A stretch of 64,000 bases of DNA from Gracilimonas sp040117685 (GCF_040117685.2 NZ_JBEDYP020000010.1:1-64000); one strand, 5' to 3'; shown: positions 27,772-37,773, numbered from the stretch's first letter. Numbers and translations: made by a program. The notes: generated by a model not told the origin, from the letters alone.

Positions 27772-30057
27772 ATGAAAACATTTTCACTTCCTTCTGAAGA
27801 ACCAAAAGGCCGGCCGGACTTTCTATCCGGACTCAATAAGCAGCAGAAACAGGCTGTAACTCATACCGACGGTCCGCTGCTGATCGTAGCCGGTGCAGGT
27901 TCTGGTAAAACCCGAGTACTTACTTACCGAATCGCTTACCTGCTGCAGCAGTATAAAGCAGCACCCGAACAGATTCTTGCTTTAACCTTTACCAATAAGG
28001 CAGCCCGTGAGATGAAGGAGCGGATTCAGAACCTGATTGGCGACAAAGCCAAGAAACTCTGGATGGGAACTTTTCACTCTATTTTCTCAAAGATTCTGCG
28101 CTTTGAGGCCGACAAAATAGGATACGGATCTGACTTCACCATTTATGATACCAGTGATTCCCAGACGGTCATCAAACAAATTCTTCAGGAACTGAATTTT
28201 GATCCCAAAGAGATCAAACCCAAAACCATTCACAACAAAATCAGTGACTCCAAGAATCAGCTGATTGAAGCGGATACTTACCAGGATCGTTTTGTAAGCA
28301 GTACGCTGGATGATATCACCGCCCGGGTGTATAAAATCTACAACAAGCGGTTGAAGCAGAGTAACGCCATGGATTTTGACGACCTGCTGGTAAAACCCAT
28401 TCAGCTGTTTCAGGATCACCCGGATATTCTGGAAAAGTATCAGGATCGTTTTAAATATATACTTATTGATGAGTACCAGGATACCAATCATGCGCAGTAT
28501 ACCGTCACCAAATTATTAGCCGCCAAGTACGAAAATATTTGTGTGGTTGGTGATGATGCCCAAAGTATTTATTCTTTTCGGGGAGCTGATATTTCCAACA
28601 TCCTCAATTTCAAGGAAGATTATGAAAACGCCACTCAGGTTCCTTTAGAGCAAAACTACCGTTCCACCAAGGCCATTTTGCAGTGTGCCGATTCCATCAT
28701 TAAGCAGAACACCAAACAGCTTGATAAAACACTGTGGACCGAGCAGGATTATGGGGAGCGCATCACGGTATTGGAGAATTTTGACGAGCGAGATGAAGCC
28801 AATCGCGTAGCCAGTCACATTCAAAACCTGAAAATAAAGCATGGCTACAAAAACAACGACTTTGCTATCCTCTACCGTACTAATTATCAGTCGCGGGTAT
28901 TTGAGGAAGCCTTGCGGCGCAAAGACCTGGCCTATCAGTTGGTTGGCGGGCTTTCTTTCTATCAAAGAAAAGAAATCAAAGACGTTCTGGCTTACCTCAC
29001 ACTACTGGTTAATCCCCACGATGAAACCAATTTGCTTCGGATTATCAATGAACCGTCTCGGGGAATTGGAAATAAATCTATTCAGGATCTGATCAAGCAG
29101 GCCCGTGACGAAAGCAGTTCCATCTGGAACATCATTCAGGATATAGAAGAGCTGGACGTATATAAACCGGCCAAAGCGCGTGTTCGCGAGTTTGTGGACA
29201 TGATCAACCGGCTGAGAAGTAACCTGGAAGGTGGAGAAAGCATTTCGGCCACAGTGAAGGCCATGCTGGAGCAATCGGGTTATATGCGGGCACTGATAGA
29301 GGAAAATTCACATGAGTCTATGATGCGCAGAGATAACATCATAGAACTTCAAAATGCAATCTCTTATTACGAGAAAGGAAAAGAGAAACCTTCCTTAAGT
29401 GCTTTTTTGCAGGAAATTAGTCTCATAACCGATTCCGATAAATTTGATGAGGACAAACCGGCCATCACTCTGATGACGGTTCATGCCTCTAAAGGACTGG
29501 AATTCCCTGGAGTGTTTATCGTTGGCCTGGAAGAAAACCTCTTCCCTATGGGTGCCCGGGATAACTTTGATGTAGACATTGAAGAAGAACGCCGATTGTT
29601 CTATGTAGCAATTACCCGGGCTGAGGAGCGCCTGTTTTTCAGCCACTGTCGTAGCCGGTTCAAGTTTGGGGAAGAAATGCGCCAGTCACGCTCCCGGTTC
29701 CTTGATGAAGTGGATGCCGGCGTGGTGCAAACCGAAACAGGTGCAACCATTTCACAAAAGAAAGACCGGTTTGAGAATAAATCCTCCGGTGGTTCCGGCG
29801 TCGAAATAGATCATGATTGGAAACAATCTCACACTAAAAAAACCTATAAATCTCCCTCCGCTACCATCCACTATGACTATGAGGACGGTGAAGATCCATT
29901 TCAGGTTGGCACTAAAGTAATGCACTCGAAATTTGGCCCCGGTAAAATCATTTCCCGATCGGGATTAGGAACAGATGCCAAAGTTGTTGTATTTTTCAAG
30001 AACAGAGGACAAAAAAAGTTAATGTTGAGGGCAGCACCTTTACAGGTAATTGATTAG
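27772..30057 (+). CDS. UvrD/PcrA-type DNA helicase
   Basis: Superfamily 1A 3'-5' helicase for repair and replication-fork work. Motifs in order: AGAGSGKTRVLTYR (Walker A, about residue 42), TFTNKAAREM, LIDEYQDTN (Walker B), VGDDAQSIYSFRGAD (motif III), EQNYRST, TVHASKGLEFPGVFIVG and RRLFYVAITRA. The C-terminal 60 residues (QVGTKVMHSKFGPGKI) match the PcrA tail that binds RNA polymerase. At 761 residues it is the usual size; PcrA-like rather than Rep or RecB. Confidence 0.96.
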   Translation: MKTFSLPSEEPKGRPDFLSGLNKQQKQAVTHTDGPLLIVAGAGSGKTRVLTYRIAYLLQQYKAAPEQILALTFTNKAAREMKERIQNLIGDKAKKLWMGTFHSIFSKILRFEADKIGYGSDFTIYDTSDSQTVIKQILQELNFDPKEIKPKTIHNKISDSKNQLIEADTYQDRFVSSTLDDITARVYKIYNKRLKQSNAMDFDDLLVKPIQLFQDHPDILEKYQDRFKYILIDEYQDTNHAQYTVTKLLAAKYENICVVGDDAQSIYSFRGADISNILNFKEDYENATQVPLEQNYRSTKAILQCADSIIKQNTKQLDKTLWTEQDYGERITVLENFDERDEANRVASHIQNLKIKHGYKNNDFAILYRTNYQSRVFEEALRRKDLAYQLVGGLSFYQRKEIKDVLAYLTLLVNPHDETNLLRIINEPSRGIGNKSIQDLIKQARDESSSIWNIIQDIEELDVYKPAKARVREFVDMINRLRSNLEGGESISATVKAMLEQSGYMRALIEENSHESMMRRDNIIELQNAISYYEKGKEKPSLSAFLQEISLITDSDKFDEDKPAITLMTVHASKGLEFPGVFIVGLEENLFPMGARDNFDVDIEEERRLFYVAITRAEERLFFSHCRSRFKFGEEMRQSRSRFLDEVDAGVVQTETGATISQKKDRFENKSSGGSGVEIDHDWKQSHTKKTYKSPSATIHYDYEDGEDPFQVGTKVMHSKFGPGKIISRSGLGTDAKVVVFFKNRGQKKLMLRAAPLQVID

Positions 30058-30094
30058 TAAATAACAGATTACCCCTCTTTATCGTTTGAATATC

Positions 30095-31609
30095 ATGTAT
30101 AGTCGGCAGGCAATATTTTTACTACTGTTCCTGTGTTTAAGCAGCTTTTCGGTGCTTGCACAGCCTGTTATCACTCCACGAAACATGGCTCTTGGGGGTG
30201 GAGGAAGTACCTACATCACCGACTATAATGCCAACTTCTACAACCCGGCAAACCTCATGATTCGTGACCGCGAGGGTGATTTTTCAATCGGAGTTGGAAC
30301 CGGCGGTTTTTTCTTCAACCCCTTCGAAAATTTCGACGATCCGGGTTTACAGTACGAAAACGCCCGTGATTATTTAACAGCCTATGAATCAGGAGACAGA
30401 GCTTCTTTCAGTTCAAACCGCGATGAAATTCTGGACAAGAATTATCCCCGCAATGCCACCCTTTCTGACAATACCACCCGGTACGATGCAACCGTTTTGG
30501 GCATGAAATGGAAACGTGAAAATCGCTCCTTTTCTGTTGCCCTCAGAACACGAACTTCTTCCAATTTCAGAGCAGGAAAGGGATGGTATGTAAATGAATT
30601 TCAGGAAGACCGGGATGGAAATGATGTACTCGATCGTACTTTAATTCATCGATATCAAACACTTCATGAACTGTCGTTCGGGTATGCCGAATCCTTTCCT
30701 TTTTTAACCGGCTTAACGCCCAGACTGGATAATTTTATTATCGGAATAGCACCTAAAATCGTGGTTGGTGGAAACTACCAAAATGCTGCGTGGGGAAATG
30801 TTTACCAACAACAGGGTAATTCCGTTCAAAGAATTGAATCTTTTTCCTATGATGCCACCGGAGAATTTTCGGCTTCTACCCTAGCTTATTTAAACAGCAA
30901 CAATATTCAAACTGCCAATGCACAGTCATTCAGTAATAACTATTTCACTTTTGATGGCCTCGGGGCCGGACTGGATATCGGCGTTACCTATCTACTCACC
31001 CTGGGTAGTGACCTCTCTGCCATCCGTCCAAATCAGCAACCCACCCGGAAATCATTAAGGTTGTCGTTTTCTATGACTGATATTGGGTTCGTATCCTATA
31101 ACAACAACGAGCTTAGCATTTCCATGGATATGGACACTACGATGAATGCATCGGCTCCTTCCTCGGTGAGTAATGAAATGTTTACCGGCACCCGGGGACA
31201 ATACATTTCGTTTATAGAACAATATGGAGAAGACAACCCTTTTACAGGAACCAACCGAAGCAGAGCCTCTTTTTCCACTTTGTTACCTATGGCTGTTCAT
31301 GGCGGAGCTTTGCTCGAAATCAACCGCCTGAAACTAATGGGTGATATCAGTATCGGGCTAACAAATAATGCTTTTAATTCAACCAAAGTAATTTCTTCCC
31401 TCGGGGTTGAACTACGTCCGTTAAAGTTTTTACCACTACGTGGCGGCATTCAGTTTAAAGCAGAGCGGCCTGATTTCTTAAGCCTTGGAACCGCCATTGA
31501 AACAAAGAAATGGGACTTTTCGGTTGCTGCTCTGTTCACTCCCAATTCACTCACCAATCAACCCACAATAACCGGGGTTTCGGTAGCTACCCTTCAGTTC
31601 CACTTTTAA
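30095..31609 (+). CDS. Putative outer-membrane beta-barrel protein
   Basis: A 504-residue exported protein with signal peptide MYSRQAIFLLLFLCLSSFSV, cleaved near AQP. The mature part opens with PRNMALGGGGSTYITDYNANFYNPANLM, a phrase common to DUF5723/FadL-like outer-membrane proteins of the phylum, and consists of repeating beta-strand-like segments with a terminal aromatic (ATLQFHF) as in outer-membrane barrels. The ATG at 30095 is preferred over a TTG three codons upstream. TATCGTTTG, one base longer than the -7 consensus, lies directly before the start. Substrate or partner unknown. Confidence 0.7.
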   Translation: MYSRQAIFLLLFLCLSSFSVLAQPVITPRNMALGGGGSTYITDYNANFYNPANLMIRDREGDFSIGVGTGGFFFNPFENFDDPGLQYENARDYLTAYESGDRASFSSNRDEILDKNYPRNATLSDNTTRYDATVLGMKWKRENRSFSVALRTRTSSNFRAGKGWYVNEFQEDRDGNDVLDRTLIHRYQTLHELSFGYAESFPFLTGLTPRLDNFIIGIAPKIVVGGNYQNAAWGNVYQQQGNSVQRIESFSYDATGEFSASTLAYLNSNNIQTANAQSFSNNYFTFDGLGAGLDIGVTYLLTLGSDLSAIRPNQQPTRKSLRLSFSMTDIGFVSYNNNELSISMDMDTTMNASAPSSVSNEMFTGTRGQYISFIEQYGEDNPFTGTNRSRASFSTLLPMAVHGGALLEINRLKLMGDISIGLTNNAFNSTKVISSLGVELRPLKFLPLRGGIQFKAERPDFLSLGTAIETKKWDFSVAALFTPNSLTNQPTITGVSVATLQFHF

Positions 31610-31736
31610 AGCCTGCCACTTTGCCCTACATTACTGACAGGCAGCGGGTGTTTCTGACGCTTTGTTTTGTGTGAATGATATGGCTTCGTATTTGCACCTT
31701 AATATTCAAACGAAAAAACTGCAGATATTTTTATTT

Positions 31737-34283
31737 ATGAAACAGCGCTTTGATTTATTTGAAAAATTCGATCAGTCTGATGACAACTTCGACGATTTTG
31801 AGCAGGCTATACCTCTCATGTCCGAAGAAGAAGAAAAAGAACTGACTGAAGCTGAAATTCCCGATTCCCTTCCCATTCTACCCTTAAAAAACACTGTATT
31901 ATTTCCGGGAGTTGTAGTTCCCATTACTGTTGGGCGGGATCGTTCGTTAGCACTCGTTAAAGAAGCTTATGACGGTGACAAAACCATTGGAGTAGTAACC
32001 CAAAAGAACGAGGATATTGAAGAACCGGAGTATAAGGATCTTCATAAAATCGGGACCGTTGCCCAGATCCTGAAGCTTATCAAAATGCCGGATGGCAGCA
32101 AGAGTATTGTTATACAGGGTAAGTCTAATTTCAAAGTTAAAAAATTTACCCAAAGTACCCCTTACTTTAAGGCCGATGTGGAGCCTTATAATAAAGAAAT
32201 GGATATTGAAGGCTTAGAACTGGACGCTTCGGTTCGGAATATCAAAGAGACGGCTACTAAGATCATCAACATGTCTCCCAATATTCCTTCGGAGGCATCC
32301 ATTGCGGTCAACAATATTAACAGCCCTACTTTTCTGCTGAACTTCATTTCCTCCAATTTGAATGTTTCTGTTTCCGATAAACAGACCCTTCTGGAAATAA
32401 GAAAGTTTTCCGATAACCTCGAAAAGGTTATGGAGTTCCTTGAGAAGGAAGTTCAGGTGCTGGATATGAGTGAGAAAATCCGGACAAAAGTGAAATCGGA
32501 TATTGATGATCAGCAGCGGGAGTTTTACCTGCGTCAGCAAATGAAGGCCATTCAGGAAGAGCTTGGTGAAGACGCCGAACAACAGGATATTGAAAAACTA
32601 CGTGAACGTCTCAAAAGCAAAAAGCTTCCTGATAGCGCACGCGAAACCGCTGAAAAAGAACTACAGCGACTGGAAATGACTCCCAATGCCTCTCCGAATT
32701 ATGGGATCATCTACAGTTACGTGGAATGGATTCTGGATCTTCCATGGGAAGAGTTTTCAGAAGACAAACTGGATCTGGAATATGCACGAAAAGTATTGGA
32801 TGAAGATCACTACGGACTGGAGAAGGTTAAAAAACGAATTGTTGAATACCTGGCCGTATTGAAACTCAAACAGGACATGAAAGCTCCTATACTGTGTTTC
32901 TACGGGCCTCCGGGCGTTGGAAAGACTAGTTTAGGAAAATCGATTGCAAGAGCTTTAAATCGTGAATTTGAACGCTTCAGCCTTGGTGGAATCCGAGATG
33001 AAGCCGAAGTTCGAGGACACCGTCGAACCTATATTGGTGCTTTACCGGGTCGTATCATTCGATCTATGAAGAAAGCCGGAAAAGGCAACCCGGTTATCAT
33101 GCTGGATGAAATTGATAAAGTAGGTGCCGACTACAGAGGCGACCCCACTTCTGCCCTGCTCGAGGTTCTTGACCCCGAACAAAACGATACGTTCACCGAT
33201 AATTACCTTGAGCTCGAGTATGACTTGTCGAAAGTGATGTTCATCGCTACGGCAAACTCTTTGGATACCATTCCTGCTCCGCTGAAAGACCGTATGGAGA
33301 TCATCAACATAAGTGGTTATACGCTGGAAGAGAAAACTCAAATTGCCAAGAAGTATCTGATACCCAAGCAGATTGAGGAAAATGGACTAAAAGAAGAGCA
33401 GATCTCTTTCACCGATGATTCCATTGAACGGCTTATTGATCAATACACCCGGGAATCAGGTGTGCGTAACCTTGAACGACAAATAGCCGGATGCTGCCGT
33501 GGGGTAGCCGCTAAGATTGCCTCAGGTGAAATCGACGAGTTTGACGTGAAAGCTGATGACGTAGAAGAATTTCTCGGTAAGCGTAAGTTCTTCAGCGATG
33601 CAGCCGAGCGGACCACCGTTCCCGGCGTAGCTACAGGAATGGCGTGGACGCCTTACGGTGGCGACATTCTCTTCATTGAGGCCAGCGTGAGTAAAGGCTC
33701 CGGTAAACTGAATATTACCGGTCAGCTTGGAGATGTGATGAAGGAATCGGCTATGCTTGCTGTTTCTTATCTGAAAGCACACTCTGACAAGTTTGGCATC
33801 CCTGAGGAAGCTTTCAAATACTGGGATTTGCATGTACACGTCCCCGCTGGAGCAGTTCCTAAAGACGGACCTTCGGCCGGTGTTTCCCTGATGTCGGCCA
33901 TTGCCTCCATCTTCACACAACGTAAAGTAAAAGGCACCATCGCCCTTACCGGTGAGATTACGCTTCGGGGACTTGTGCTGCCTGTAGGTGGAATCAAAGA
34001 GAAAGTATTGGCGGCTAAGCGGGCCGGAATCAAAAAAGTACTGCTTCCAAAGAAGAACGAAAAAGATGTAGCTGAGATTGAAGAAGACGTACTTGGCAAT
34101 CTGGAAGTAGAATACCTTGAACGTATGGATCCTCTGCTTGATATCATCCTTGAAGATGAACCGGTGCAAGACGCTTCCGATTTCTTTAAAGTAAGTGAAG
34201 CTCACAAAGCTTCTGTTTCCGGTAAAAATGGAAAAATGCCACAAAAAGATGTGGAAGTGGTAAGTCGCGATGATGAAGACTAA
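31737..34283 (+). CDS. lon: ATP-dependent protease Lon
   Basis: Lon protease, 848 residues from the ATG at 31737. Domains: N-terminal substrate-recognition domain (about residues 45-240, SLPILPLKNTVLFPG), AAA+ domain with Walker A GPPGVGKTSLGKSIA and Walker B VIMLDEIDKVG, and the S16 protease domain with catalytic Ser in PKDGPSAGVSLMSA and Lys in GIKEKVLAAKRAGIKK. A more upstream start in the same frame would add 25 non-conserved residues. Possible promoter elements (TTT, 19 bp, then CGTATTTG) lie inside that extension, which supports the ATG. Confidence 0.96.
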   Translation: MKQRFDLFEKFDQSDDNFDDFEQAIPLMSEEEEKELTEAEIPDSLPILPLKNTVLFPGVVVPITVGRDRSLALVKEAYDGDKTIGVVTQKNEDIEEPEYKDLHKIGTVAQILKLIKMPDGSKSIVIQGKSNFKVKKFTQSTPYFKADVEPYNKEMDIEGLELDASVRNIKETATKIINMSPNIPSEASIAVNNINSPTFLLNFISSNLNVSVSDKQTLLEIRKFSDNLEKVMEFLEKEVQVLDMSEKIRTKVKSDIDDQQREFYLRQQMKAIQEELGEDAEQQDIEKLRERLKSKKLPDSARETAEKELQRLEMTPNASPNYGIIYSYVEWILDLPWEEFSEDKLDLEYARKVLDEDHYGLEKVKKRIVEYLAVLKLKQDMKAPILCFYGPPGVGKTSLGKSIARALNREFERFSLGGIRDEAEVRGHRRTYIGALPGRIIRSMKKAGKGNPVIMLDEIDKVGADYRGDPTSALLEVLDPEQNDTFTDNYLELEYDLSKVMFIATANSLDTIPAPLKDRMEIINISGYTLEEKTQIAKKYLIPKQIEENGLKEEQISFTDDSIERLIDQYTRESGVRNLERQIAGCCRGVAAKIASGEIDEFDVKADDVEEFLGKRKFFSDAAERTTVPGVATGMAWTPYGGDILFIEASVSKGSGKLNITGQLGDVMKESAMLAVSYLKAHSDKFGIPEEAFKYWDLHVHVPAGAVPKDGPSAGVSLMSAIASIFTQRKVKGTIALTGEITLRGLVLPVGGIKEKVLAAKRAGIKKVLLPKKNEKDVAEIEEDVLGNLEVEYLERMDPLLDIILEDEPVQDASDFFKVSEAHKASVSGKNGKMPQKDVEVVSRDDED

Positions 34284-34310
34284 TCATTTTTGACATCATC
34301 CATGTATTTA

Positions 34311-34338
34311 AAAGAGCGGGTTTTGCCCGCTCTTTTTT
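34311..34338 (+). terminator. Rho-independent terminator after lon
   Basis: Ten-base stem AAAGAGCGGG/CCCGCTCTTT with a five-base loop and a run of T, 28 bp after the lon stop codon. Confidence 0.9.
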
Positions 34339-34384
34339 TATTTGCTTAGATTTATAACCTTTAAGATAAATCAAGTAGAATGTA

Positions 34385-35164
34385 GTGATTCATTTATGGA
34401 GAGTTTGCCTGCTTTTTTTAGTCTCCTTGCTTTCGATTCAATGTTCAATGGCTTGTAGCTGTCTTTCTTCCGGAGTAACCGACCGGTATATGACCGAAGA
34501 CTTTATTGGAGTAGTAGAAATAACTTCGATTGAAGAAACAGAAAAATTCAAAAATCAAAGGCTATACAAAGCTCATCTAAGTTCAATCGAAACATATAAA
34601 GGTGTATTCCCTGATTCGATATTAGTTTCGGGGACACCCGAAGTAAGCTTTGATGGTCAATGTGAAGTTGCAGTGAGGCTAGGTCAAAAGTGGTTGTTAT
34701 ATCTTCAGAAGGGAGAAAACGGAAATTACATACTCAGTTGGTGTGCCAATCCCATTCCTATCTCCTTGACAAACGGCAAAAAAGCTCCGCGGGCAGATGT
34801 TGCCCAAAATCAGATAGAAAAACTGATTTACTTAAAAGAAAATTTTCCAAATCTTCACAGTGAGTTTAGAATCTATTATGACATGGAGATTTATACTGAA
34901 TTCTTCGTGAATTACAATAACCTGAATTTAGATACTGAATCTGCTTTCTATATGCTCACCTTCAATAAGAAAGTGGAAGTTGAATCTGTTGATATAGTTA
35001 AGGGATTTGGAAATAAAGTCGATCGGCAGATCATTCAATTTTTTAAAACAGATAGCTTGTGGCATGGAGGGAGTTTTTATAACCCGGAATACTCCATCCC
35101 TCATAAAACCAAATACCTTGTTAACATGAATTATAATAAAGAGTTGAATAGAGTAGGCTTCTAA
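34385..35164 (+). CDS. Secreted TIMP/NTR-like protein of unknown function
   Basis: A 259-residue protein with a signal peptide (about residues 1-23, WRVCLLFLVSLLSIQC) leaving a mature N-terminus near CSCLSS. The C-x-C pair at the mature start, followed by VVEITSIEETEKF...YKAHLSSIETYKGVFPDSILVSG, is the pattern of the netrin/TIMP-like OB fold, and the later Cys residues (DGQCEVA, LSWCANP) could form the disulfides. The C-terminal ~110 residues are not recognised. Start is GTG; no lipobox is convincing. Function cannot be named; extracytoplasmic binding is likely. Confidence 0.65.
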   Translation: MIHLWRVCLLFLVSLLSIQCSMACSCLSSGVTDRYMTEDFIGVVEITSIEETEKFKNQRLYKAHLSSIETYKGVFPDSILVSGTPEVSFDGQCEVAVRLGQKWLLYLQKGENGNYILSWCANPIPISLTNGKKAPRADVAQNQIEKLIYLKENFPNLHSEFRIYYDMEIYTEFFVNYNNLNLDTESAFYMLTFNKKVEVESVDIVKGFGNKVDRQIIQFFKTDSLWHGGSFYNPEYSIPHKTKYLVNMNYNKELNRVGF

Positions 35165-35173
35165 ACTATTGTT

Positions 35174-35518
35174 CTACATTATACAATCAACCCCATCCAG
35201 GGCCATGTGAATAAGCAGCCCTAAGCCGGCAATTTGAATTCTGCGATTCCACTTCTCTCCTTTTTCCGTAAGATTTCCGGGCTTTAAATAAAAAGGGATC
35301 GTAAACATCAAAATATACACAGCTATCGCCCAAGTGGCGTGCAGGGGATGAAAACCGATCGAGCACCGATTCGGATCATACACAGGTTCAGCTAACAGGT
35401 GATCCATATCTACAACCATCGTCGCTATCAGAATAATGAAAGTCGATTTCCAGTCTTTGCGGTAGAATACCCTCGCAATAATAAGCGGCACAATGAAATG
35501 AAGAAGTATGTGTAACAT
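35174..35518 (-). CDS. DUF6122 membrane protein
   Basis: A 114-residue inner-membrane protein with three to four hydrophobic segments (HILLHFIVPLIIARVFY, FIILIATMVVDMDHLLAEP, WAIAVYILMFTIPFYL, IAGLGLLIHMALDG). The conserved motifs DMDHLLAEPVYDP, RCSIGFHPLH and HMALDGVDC define DUF6122, which occurs mainly in Bacteroidota and relatives; the His/Asp pattern resembles YdjM-like metal-dependent hydrolase families (LexA-binding group), but activity is unknown. It ends 10 bp from the convergent TIMP-like gene with no terminator between them. Confidence 0.8.
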   Translation of the reverse strand: MLHILLHFIVPLIIARVFYRKDWKSTFIILIATMVVDMDHLLAEPVYDPNRCSIGFHPLHATWAIAVYILMFTIPFYLKPGNLTEKGEKWNRRIQIAGLGLLIHMALDGVDCIM

Positions 35519-35584
35519 CTGTAGTTAAGTCTATACTGAAAAGATAGCGAAGATAATGGATCTTCGTCTTTCAATAATTCCATA

Positions 35585-35614
35585 TTGTTAATCCCCTTTC
35601 CTTCCTTATTTTTG
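35585..35614 (+). promoter_or_regulatory. Promoter of rsgA, placed for a leaderless transcript
   Basis: TTG, exactly 19 bp, then TATTTTTG: full agreement with the Bacteroidota -33/-7 consensus TTG-N19-TAnnTTTG. The final G lies only four bases before the rsgA ATG, so transcription should begin at or within a few bases of the start codon. Confidence 0.7.
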
Positions 35615-35618
35615 TCGC

Positions 35619-36524
35619 ATGCAAAAAGGACGAGTCATACAATCTACAGGCAGCTGGTATCATGTGGATACCGGAGATGAAATCATAGAATCACGCCTCC
35701 CCGGCCGCTTTCGGCTGAGTGAGAAAGAAGTTACCAACCCTATTGCTGTTGGCGACTGGGTGGAGTTTGAACTCAATGATGACGGATCCGGAAATATTGA
35801 AAAGATTCATGAACGGGATAATTACATCACCCGTCAGGCTACGCATGGCAAAAAAGGGGAACAGATCCTGGTAGCCAATCTGGATCAGGCCTGTGTGGTT
35901 CAATCCATAAAAAAACCTAAGGTGAAGGAAGGATTTATCGATCGGTTTTTAGTTACCTGTGAGGCGTATGAGGTAAAGCCTGTTATCATTCTGAATAAAA
36001 TTGACCTGGCCAGAAGCGGCGGGCTGGAATTTGCTGAAGAACTCTCAGAATTATACACCGGGCTGGGTTATACTTTTTTAATCACAAGCACAGAAGACCC
36101 CGATTCCCTGCAAAAGCTGAAAGAACTTCTGAAAGACAAAACCTCGGCTTTCATCGGCCCCTCAGGAGTAGGAAAAACAAGTCTGGTGAATGCCATTGAT
36201 CCCTCTTATGACCTGAAGGTGAAAGAAGTATCCGACTTTTCAAACAAAGGGAAACACACCACAACCTATGCTCAGCTGATCCCCCTCAGTTTTGGCGGAT
36301 ACCTGGCAGATACACCCGGAATACGTGAATTCGGGCTTGTCAATATTGAACCATGGGAATTATCTCTTTTTTTTCCTGAAATGCTGGAACCAAGGCAGGA
36401 ATGTCAGTTTAGTAATTGCACGCACGCTCATGAACCGAAATGTGGTATAGCCCGGGCATTTGAGAATGGTGAAATAGCTGCCAGCCGGTACAATTCGTAC
36501 CTGAACATGCTTGATTCCCTGTAA
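35619..36524 (+). CDS. rsgA: Ribosome small-subunit-dependent GTPase RsgA
   Basis: Circularly permuted GTPase that checks late 30S maturation. N-terminal OB fold (about residues 1-75); GTPase motifs in permuted order, with IILNKIDLA (G4) before GPSGVGKTSLVNAI (G1, about 178-191) and LADTPGIREFGL (G3); C-terminal zinc site CQFSNCTHAHEPKC. The 301 residues are normal. The 5' end has an exact phylum-type promoter that leaves no room for a leader, consistent with a start lacking Shine-Dalgarno. Confidence 0.97.
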   Translation: MQKGRVIQSTGSWYHVDTGDEIIESRLPGRFRLSEKEVTNPIAVGDWVEFELNDDGSGNIEKIHERDNYITRQATHGKKGEQILVANLDQACVVQSIKKPKVKEGFIDRFLVTCEAYEVKPVIILNKIDLARSGGLEFAEELSELYTGLGYTFLITSTEDPDSLQKLKELLKDKTSAFIGPSGVGKTSLVNAIDPSYDLKVKEVSDFSNKGKHTTTYAQLIPLSFGGYLADTPGIREFGLVNIEPWELSLFFPEMLEPRQECQFSNCTHAHEPKCGIARAFENGEIAASRYNSYLNMLDSL

Positions 36525-36619
36525 AAAGTATATTTTCCGAAGCCAAAATACAGGTATTCCCTCTCTGCAAAATTATATAGATATTAGGACATAACACTCA
36601 ACAAATATCAGGAGTACGA

Positions 36620-37741
36620 ATGTTTAACAAATTTAAAAAAATAACAAAAGGCTTATGCGCCTTATCCGTCATAAGCCTCGCTACAGTCGGGACTGTACAA
36701 GCACAACTCGGGGATGCAGGAGCTATTCTAAGAGCAGGTGCTGACGATGCAAACACCTTAATGGAAAGCTATCTGGCACCTTACACCAAAGGGTTTGGAG
36801 CCGGATTGAATACCGGGTGGTTTAATACCGCAAAAGCTCACCCAACCCTTGGCTTTGACATAAGCCTGAATGTATCGGCTGCCGTTATCCCGGGTTCTGA
36901 TCAGATTTTTGATGTCAGCCAGCTTGCCCTTCAACAGCTGGAAGTAGTTTCTGGTGGTTCTGAGACACCTACCGTAGCGGGCGATAAAAGCACCAATACT
37001 GAGGTTGGAATTTTTGCCACGAATCCACAAAATGGAAACAGAGAAGAAGTTGCACGCTTTGGGCTTCCGGGCGGTTCCGGTTTCCCATATGCACCAGCTC
37101 CAATGATTCAGGCAAGCCTTGGTATTGTTAAAGACACCGACATAACGCTTCGATATATACCTGAATTCACTGCACCCGTGGTTGATGCTGGTGTTGGGTT
37201 ATTCGGAGTTGGAGTAAAGCATGGTATTAATCAGTGGTTGCCCGGCGGGAAATTATTACCGGTCGACCTGTCTGTTCAGATCGGGTACAACAAGTTTAAT
37301 GCGAATGCCAACTTCAATGTAAACCCGGAAGAAGGATCTGACATTTACAACCCGTACAACGCATCTCAGTGGGATGGTCAGGGAATTGACTTAGAGACAA
37401 CTGCCACCACGTATAATGCTATTGTAGGTAAAACTGTGCCATTTATTTCAGTGTATGGAGGAATCGGTTTCGAAACTTCGAAAACTTCTCTACAAACCCC
37501 GGGAGCCTACCCTGTTACCTCTTTCAACCCGAACTACGATCCTAACTCAAACGATCCGGAAACACGGGAAAAAAGAATTGAATCGGTGGAAAGTCCTATT
37601 GACCTTGAGATAAAAGACAACAACTCTATGAGAGCTTTTGCCGGTTTGAGATTCAGCCTCGCTGTGTTCAGGATTTCTGCCAGCTACACTATTTCAAACT
37701 ACTCTACCTTTAATGTGGGAGTTGGATTTGGTTTGAGATAA
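36620..37741 (+). CDS. DUF6588 outer-membrane-type protein
   Basis: A 373-residue exported protein with signal peptide KGLCALSVISLATVGTVQAQ. The mature protein begins LGDAGAILRAGADDANTLM, then YLAPYTKGFGAGLNTGWFNTA, the signature of DUF6588; beta-strand-rich with aromatic C-terminal strand (YSTFNVGVGFGLR) as in outer-membrane barrels. It has a clear Shine-Dalgarno sequence (AGGAG, six bases before ATG), unusual in this window and a sign of strong expression. Function unknown; a Bacteroidota-group family. Confidence 0.8.
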   Translation: MFNKFKKITKGLCALSVISLATVGTVQAQLGDAGAILRAGADDANTLMESYLAPYTKGFGAGLNTGWFNTAKAHPTLGFDISLNVSAAVIPGSDQIFDVSQLALQQLEVVSGGSETPTVAGDKSTNTEVGIFATNPQNGNREEVARFGLPGGSGFPYAPAPMIQASLGIVKDTDITLRYIPEFTAPVVDAGVGLFGVGVKHGINQWLPGGKLLPVDLSVQIGYNKFNANANFNVNPEEGSDIYNPYNASQWDGQGIDLETTATTYNAIVGKTVPFISVYGGIGFETSKTSLQTPGAYPVTSFNPNYDPNSNDPETREKRIESVESPIDLEIKDNNSMRAFAGLRFSLAVFRISASYTISNYSTFNVGVGFGLR

Positions 37742-37773
37742 GCTTGAATCAGTATTTCTTATTAAACAAAAAA

